Shown here: positions 7,260 through 10,911 of the stretch, piece after piece | How positions within the stretch are numbered: the first letter of the stretch is position 1 | Layout of the letters: the number at the start of each line of letters is the position of its first letter | From: JBBABP01 sp041657585 | GTDB taxonomy: Bacteria > Patescibacteriota > Gracilibacteria > Absconditabacterales > Absconditicoccaceae | DNA: 10,911 bases | NCBI GenBank assembly: GCA_041657585.1 | Contig: JBBABP010000039.1 | Location: forward strand, 1-10,911 | Direction of reading: 5' to 3' | Program-made: the position numbers and the translations under genes | Notes under the pieces: model-generated | Databases searched by the model: none | Seen by the model: the letters and a program-made list of their open reading frames with translations, nothing else | What the model was told of the DNA's origin: nothing

Positions 7260-7444
7260 TTTTTTATTTAAAATGATAAAATTACATAAAAAGAAATTGG
7301 TAATTAGTAATTGGAGTATTAGTAACCCACCAAAAAAAGAGGTGGGCAAGTTGGAATATTGGTTACTTGAATATTATTTTTTTACCACATAGGAATTTCA
7401 ATAATTCCTATTCTGCTAAAGCAGGGTAAAATATCCAGAAATGG
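7260..7444. promoter_or_regulatory. 185-bp leader of the GerMN gene with overlapping hairpins
   Basis: No gene is seen here. AGTAACC (7321-7327) can pair with GGTTACT (7361-7367). CCCACC (7326-7331) can pair with GGTGGG (7341-7346). The two pairings share two bases, so they nest only partly. Further right are TAGGAATT/AATTCCTA (7390-7410) and CTGCT-aa-AGCAG (7413-7424). A degenerate word repeat (ggtaattagtaattgg) starts near 7299. The part near the preceding gene may act as its terminator, but no clear T-run follows on the minus strand. Confidence 0.4.
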
Positions 7445-7768
7445 TTATTTTATATCTCAACTTGATGTTTTTTCTAGTACTGGTTTTTCCAAAATTGGAT
7501 TTGCTTTGATTTCACTAACCACTGGATTTCATATTTTAGTAGAGATTTCATCTAATTTTGTTTGCATGTTAATCAATGTAGTTTGAATATTATTTATTCA
7601 ACTCAAAGTTGGATCTTCGATTTGTCAGCTAAGAGAATCTATTTGAGCTCCATTATTTATTCGAGAAGCTACTTGTCATCATAAATTTGGATTAAAAGAT
7701 TTTAAATAAAATCAGAATAAAACAAAAATAATTAACCAGAATAAAGTTGTTCGTAAAAAATTTTTCAT
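7445..7768 (-). CDS. small membrane-anchored protein with coiled-coil-like tail (107 aa, unknown function)
   Basis: I do not recognise a family. Residues 1-24 (MKNFLRTTLFWLIIFVLFGF plus YLKS) form a signal anchor that closely resembles the anchor of the GerMN protein (MKKILWTTLFWLVVIFLF). The rest is hydrophilic: SRINNGAQIDSLSGQIED, LSGINNIQTTLINMQTKL, DEISTKIGNPVV, with spaced I/L that could form a coiled coil, and an EKPVLEK tail. It contains two LSG words like those of the LSG-repeat protein. Its place directly upstream of the GerMN gene and the shared anchor suggest that the two proteins work at the same membrane site. Start ATG 7768, stop TAA. Confidence 0.75.
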
Positions 7769-7873
7769 TATTTATTTTTAATAAACTAAAAAACTTGATT
7801 GAGTGATATTAATTTTTTGATTACTAAAATCAAATTGAAATTTTTTCATGTAATTTTTTCATTGGTTGTTATT

Positions 7874-7926
7874 GCTTCGCAGACTCACTTTTTGGCATTG
7901 CCCCAAAAAGTAAGCAAAAAAGTCTA
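7874..7926. ncRNA. hairpin module of the composite intergenic repeat, copy B
   Basis: ACTTTTTGG-cattgcc-CCAAAAAGT inside an outer AGACT/AGTCT pairing. It aligns with 2671-2724 with compensatory changes at the loop-proximal base pair. It lies about 105 bp upstream of the 107-aa gene in the minus-strand sense. Between them, 7769-7873 is AT-rich and holds nothing I can name. Confidence 0.55.
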
Positions 7927-8071
7927 GTCAATTTTAGTATTCTATTGAATATATTTTATCACGTTGAGTATACGAACAAACCTCCTCCCCATAAAAATGG
8001 GACCAAGTCGGTTTGTTAAGTTTAATATTAAATTGAATATTCTAATAACTATCTCATACAGTAAAATTGAC
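7927..8071. mobile_element. 145-bp MITE-like module with 10-bp terminal inverted repeats, copy B
   Basis: It has the same termini (GTCAATTTTA, TAAAATTGAC), the same length and the same inner AACAAACC/GGTTTGTT hairpin with cctcctccccat as copy A. About a dozen substitutions separate the copies, and the inner hairpin bases are almost unchanged. It carries no ORF of note. It sits between the end of the pseudouridine synthase gene and the 107-aa gene. Confidence 0.6.
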
Positions 8072-8086
8072 GTTTATATTTTATTT

Positions 8087-8128
8087 AATTTCCAATTCCT
8101 AATTCCCGATTACCAATTCCTAATTTAT
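8087..8128. repeat. degenerate word repeat at the 3' end of the pseudouridine synthase gene
   Basis: Repeats of ccaattcctaatt and cgattaccaattcctaat. The TAG stop of the gene (8120-8122) is supplied by this repeat, so its spread may have set or trimmed the C-terminus. Confidence 0.55.
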
Positions 8129-9118
8129 TATTTTTTGAAAATCTTCTGGCAAAAATGAATGAAGATGAATTTTTTTATTTCCAAACATATCGTAAAAAGA
8201 ATAATCTGTACAGTGGAGGAGCTGTCTTTTGATATCATAAAATTTATACAAAAGTCTGTTCGCCACAGGATTGCCATAAACCAAATCTCACAAAATAGGA
8301 AATCAAGCATCGGCCAAATGAACTCTAATCTGATGCATTCTTCACGTTTCAATTTTAACTTTGACTACAGATATTTCTCAAAGATTAGGATCAGTGATTG
8401 TTTTATTATTTCGACATTCACTAATTGCTTTTACCCCATATCTTGTATTTACAACTGTTTGTCATATATTTAGTTTTTCGTTAAATTGTTTTTCTAATGG
8501 TTTGTCTATCAAAAGATGTTTTGGAAATTTACCAGATACTACAGCAAAGTAATATTTTTCTGTTTCTCTTTCTCTTACCAATTTGTTGATATATTTAAGT
8601 GCTTCGTAATTTTTTGCTGCCAATAAAATTCAAGATGTTTCTTTGTCTAATCTATATGCGAAAGATGGTTTAGATGTTGAATTTGTTTCAGAATTTAAGT
8701 TTTTATTATTCTCTGTTAATTTTTGTAAGTAGTCATTCATAGACAAATCGTTTCGATGAGTGTTGCTTGGATGGATGACTATTCAGGCAGGTTTATCTAG
8801 GCAAATTCGATTATCATCTTCGTACAAAATTCGTTTTTTTATTTTTTCTATATCTATTTTTTTAAGCGATCTTTCTTTTGGACTGACTAATTTTGATTTA
8901 TCTTGGCTTCATAAGTCTGCCTTTTCATCAATTATTATCTTATCGCTAATTTTTAATCTGTAATTTTCTTTTACTTTTTTGTTATTGACTTGTGCTTTTC
9001 ATGTTCTTATTCGTGAATATATATCAGATAATTTAACTTTTGGATAAATTTTAAAATATTTTCTCAAAAATCTATCAAATCTTTGTTGTGAATTGCTATT
9101 GTCTATTGTTATTTGCAT
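8120..9118 (-). CDS. RluC/RluD-family 23S rRNA pseudouridine synthase
   Basis: Enzymes of this family convert uridines in 23S rRNA to pseudouridine. The 332-aa product starts with an S4-type RNA-binding domain (QQRFDRFLRKYF, SRIRTGKAQVNNKKVKE). The catalytic domain follows: ICLDKPAGIVIHPS, then YRLDKETSGILLAAKN with the catalytic Asp at 158, then ETGRMHQIRVHLADAGFPIL and GDLVYGN. The TGA-coded glycines in GRMHQIR, HLADAG and GDLVYG sit at invariant positions. The first residue of the HRLD block is Tyr instead of the common His. The length is normal. The target uridines cannot be told from sequence, so no RluC or RluD symbol is given. ATG at 9118 has no visible Shine-Dalgarno sequence. Confidence 0.93.
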
Positions 9119-9383
9119 TGGTTAATGACGTTTTTGTAAAAATTAGTTTAAAAAAACTAACTTTAGTCTGATTTTATTTATATGTTTTTTGTTTGCAAGT
9201 ATAAGTATTTTGTATCTGATCTTATAGAATATGATCTATTCATCTATAATTGATATGATGGTTTATAAGCTGATTTCAGATTTGGTGTTTGGATAGACTA
9301 TGATTTCATAACATATTTGTGTGTTGAAGATACAATATTATGTAATAAAGATTGAAAAAGTAAATCCACAATTTAGTAAAACA
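9119..9383. other. non-coding gap, possible promoter of the pseudouridine synthase gene
   Basis: I see no gene or RNA here in code 25 on either strand beyond frames of about 20 codons. On the minus strand TTGCAA, 16 bp, then TAAAAT (about 9176-9203) could be a sigma-70-like promoter for the pseudouridine synthase gene. A purely AT hairpin, TTAGTTT/AAACTAA, lies at about 9144-9161. Both calls are weak. Confidence 0.25.
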
Positions 9384-9415
9384 AAAAACCCCATAACTTT
9401 TATTTCAGGGTTTTT
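9384..9415 (-). terminator. intrinsic terminator after the SLH-like gene
   Basis: AAAAACCC pairs with GGGTTTTT across a 16-nt loop. On the minus strand the stem is followed by further T (GGGGTTTTTTGTTTT). It lies about 45 bp past the TAA of the SLH-like gene. Confidence 0.75.
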
Positions 9416-9459
9416 CGTGGTTGTTATACTATATTATCGGAATAATAATTTGTTATTAA

Positions 9460-10419
9460 TTATTTATTGGCTCTCATCATCATAAGCATAACGAATCATC
9501 TAAGCTCTTTTAGTTCTGGATTTGTGTTTGTTATAATTTCATTTTTTTTAAGTGCATTTAAATGATTGAGATAGTATGGTGTTCAGCCATTGTATTTAGT
9601 GCCGTAGATTGCTCTAGAAAGAATTGTCCCAAACTGGGCTCTTGTTACTTCATCTTTCGGATTAAAATTTTCATTTTGAATAGTTCCATCAGAATTCCAT
9701 CACATCAATCAAAGTTGACATGAAATTTTGATATATAATTTTATTTCTGATGTTTCATTATCTACATCATTAAAATTACAACTTAATCATGTGTTTATTG
9801 TTTTTCACAAAACTTTGATAGCATAGTTTGAAACCATTTTTGCCATGTGTGATCTGATTAATTTTCATTCCATATCTGCTTTTTGGATTGTGTTCATTGT
9901 AGTTATGCGATTAGCAAATGCATATTTGTAAGCATCATTTAATTCGACAGAAAAAGGAGATCACTGAATGTTTGGTGCGTTGAATCATCAAGTATCTAAA
10001 TTAGATCAGCTTGAGATAGTGCAAGAATTTCATGCTTGTCATCCATCACAACTTACTCAACTTTTTTTGATATATATTCAATCTGTACAAATAAGATTTG
10101 ATAGTGAACACGTAGGAGTGACTGTTCATCATCATCAACCACCACCTCAACCTCATCCATTATTATTTGATGTTGTGTTTGCGACACAAGAATTGCTACT
10201 GAGTGTATAATTAGAATTACAAGTAATTACGCAAGTATTTGAATTTACTGAGCCATTAGAAACGCTTGCAGGAGAGCAGGGAAGTGTGACTTCTATCCCA
10301 TTAGAAAGTGAATTTGATCAATTGATGCTTCAAAGAGACTCTGATGCCAATGATATGCAAAGTGGTGTGGATATCAAAAGTCAGATTAAAATTATTTTTT
10401 TTGAAATTATTTTTTTCAT
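9460..10419 (-). CDS. secreted protein with poly-Gly linker and C-terminal SLH-like domain (319 aa)
   Basis: A signal peptide (MKKIISKKIILIGLLIST, about residues 1-27) is followed by a Cys-, Ser- and Asn-rich stretch (TLPCSP, NTCVITCNSNY, NSCVAN). Next come an 11-glycine linker at 88-98, another Cys-rich piece, and from about 155 an S-layer-homology-like region: NDAYKYAFANRITTM, RSHMAKMVSNYAIKVLG, CNFNDVD, CQLGLMGGNSDG, FNPKDEVTRAQFGTILSRAI, YYLNHLNALKK, ELRGFVMLMMM. The pattern of FxDV, a helix, DGTxxPxxxVTRAQF is that of SLH modules, which attach proteins to the cell wall or surface polymer. The product is probably surface-bound. The poly-Gly tract mixes six TGA with GGT and GGA codons. The gene starts 29 bp after the preceding gene, so the two are probably co-transcribed, and it ends at a terminator. 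Confidence 0.85.
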
Positions 10420-10448
10420 TTTTTAGAGCAGGGTTATAGATTTAAAAA

Positions 10449-10911
10449 TTAGTCGTCTTGTTGTTCTTGTGCATAAATTCAGTAAGTCGTTGTATAAACT
10501 CATCCTGCGCCTGATGGTATCTTGTAAAACAAATCTATATAAACCTGTCTTCATCATAGCGTAATGTCGTGATCTATAGAACTTATGTTTCCACTTATAG
10601 TTGTATATGAAGTTCATGTTAATGTGGTTCATGTACTATAATCGTCTGTTCAATTTTCTGAAACTTTTACTAAAGCATTATCTGCTGTTGCCATTGCAGT
10701 TGCTCCATTACTTCGATTTGCTAACTTGAATTGTAGAAGAGTTTCAGCCAAACTATTAATAGTTAAATAAAATCTGAAATGATATCAGTTTGAATAATCT
10801 CAAGCAACAGTTGGTCAACTATTTGAAATTCTATCAATTGAATGAACTATCATTCAGCTAGATGATTTGGCTGTCGTGAATGAAACAGTGTCGGTTGTGT
10901 TATTGCTTCAT
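10449..10911 (-). CDS. C-terminal part of a surface or adhesin-like protein (5' end off the right edge)
   Basis: 154 codons are visible, ending EQQDD and TAA. The sequence is rich in T, S, G, N and Y with alternating hydrophobic residues (DTVSFTTAKSSSG, SIDRISNSGPTVAG, YHFRFYLTINSL, SYTTISGNISSIDH), as in beta-rich extracellular proteins. A helical segment SLAETLLQFKLANRSNGATA interrupts it. PSGAGGVYTTTYGIYAQ closes the domain. There is no signal peptide in view because the N-terminus lies outside. The close spacing to the secreted SLH-like gene downstream supports a surface role. Many glycines are TGA-coded. I cannot name the family. Confidence 0.7.

Noticed and set aside
7321..7367. Intrinsic terminator of the 107-aa gene
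   Set aside because: The stems are good, but no T-run follows on the minus strand, so it is described only as a leader structure.
9119..9383. tRNA or other known RNA gene in the long gap
   Set aside because: I found no cloverleaf, no T-loop consensus and no recognisable riboswitch core; the stretch is AT-rich and featureless.
9968..10210. Plus-strand frame with a His/Pro/Gln-rich stretch (HHHQPPPQPHP)
   Set aside because: It is the antisense reading of the poly-Gly linker of the SLH-like protein.
1..10911. Genetic code 4 (UGA = Trp)
   Set aside because: The UGA codons occupy P-loop and other invariant glycine positions, and TGG is used for Trp. Trp at those positions would abolish the motifs.

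Overview
This window is an AT-rich stretch of a bacterial chromosome that reads only with genetic code 25, in which UGA is glycine. Under the standard code every gene breaks into short pieces. With UGA as Gly, long ORFs close up and the invariant glycines of well-known motifs fall on TGA codons: both Der P-loops, the HflX P-loop, the HflX glycine stretch (four TGA in a row), and the RluD-type GRxHQIR and GDxxYG motifs. TGG still encodes Trp, and none of the eleven visible stop codons is TGA. Code 25 is known from Absconditabacteria (SR1) and Gracilibacteria (BD1-5) in the Candidate Phyla Radiation, so the source is very probably one of these. The sequence alone does not tell me which.

All recognised genes are on the minus strand, so transcription runs from right to left. 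From right to left: the C-terminal part of a surface protein (10449 to the edge); a secreted, poly-Gly, SLH-like protein (9460-10419), followed by a terminator; an RluD-family pseudouridine synthase (8120-9118); repeat copy B; a 107-aa membrane-anchored protein (7445-7768); a compact group of GerMN-domain protein, der and lspA (7259 down to 4783); a DUF3127-like protein with an SSB-like acidic tail (4352-4678); a block of hairpins and tandem repeats; hflX (2907-4031); repeat copy A; comF (1917-2648); a 425-aa single-pass protein with LSG pentapeptide repeats (375-1652); and the N-terminal part of a XerC/D-type recombinase running off the left edge.

The genes are a mix of housekeeping functions (ribosome-associated and translation GTPases Der and HflX, rRNA pseudouridylation, lipoprotein signal peptidase, ComF, Xer recombinase) and envelope or surface proteins, as expected for a small host-associated CPR cell.

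The most unusual material is between the genes. A composite repeat of about 200 bp occurs twice (2671-2889 and 7874-8071). It has a hairpin module in which the two copies show compensatory base-pair changes, and a 145-bp module with 10-bp terminal inverted repeats and a conserved inner hairpin. Copy A differs by a clean 20-bp GC-rich palindrome at the module junction, and a related palindrome sits in frame inside the LSG-repeat gene. A 69-bp hairpin unit is tandemly duplicated in front of hflX. Several intergenic gaps are filled with degenerate short-word repeats. This looks like a family of small non-coding palindromic elements spreading in a reduced, recoded genome.
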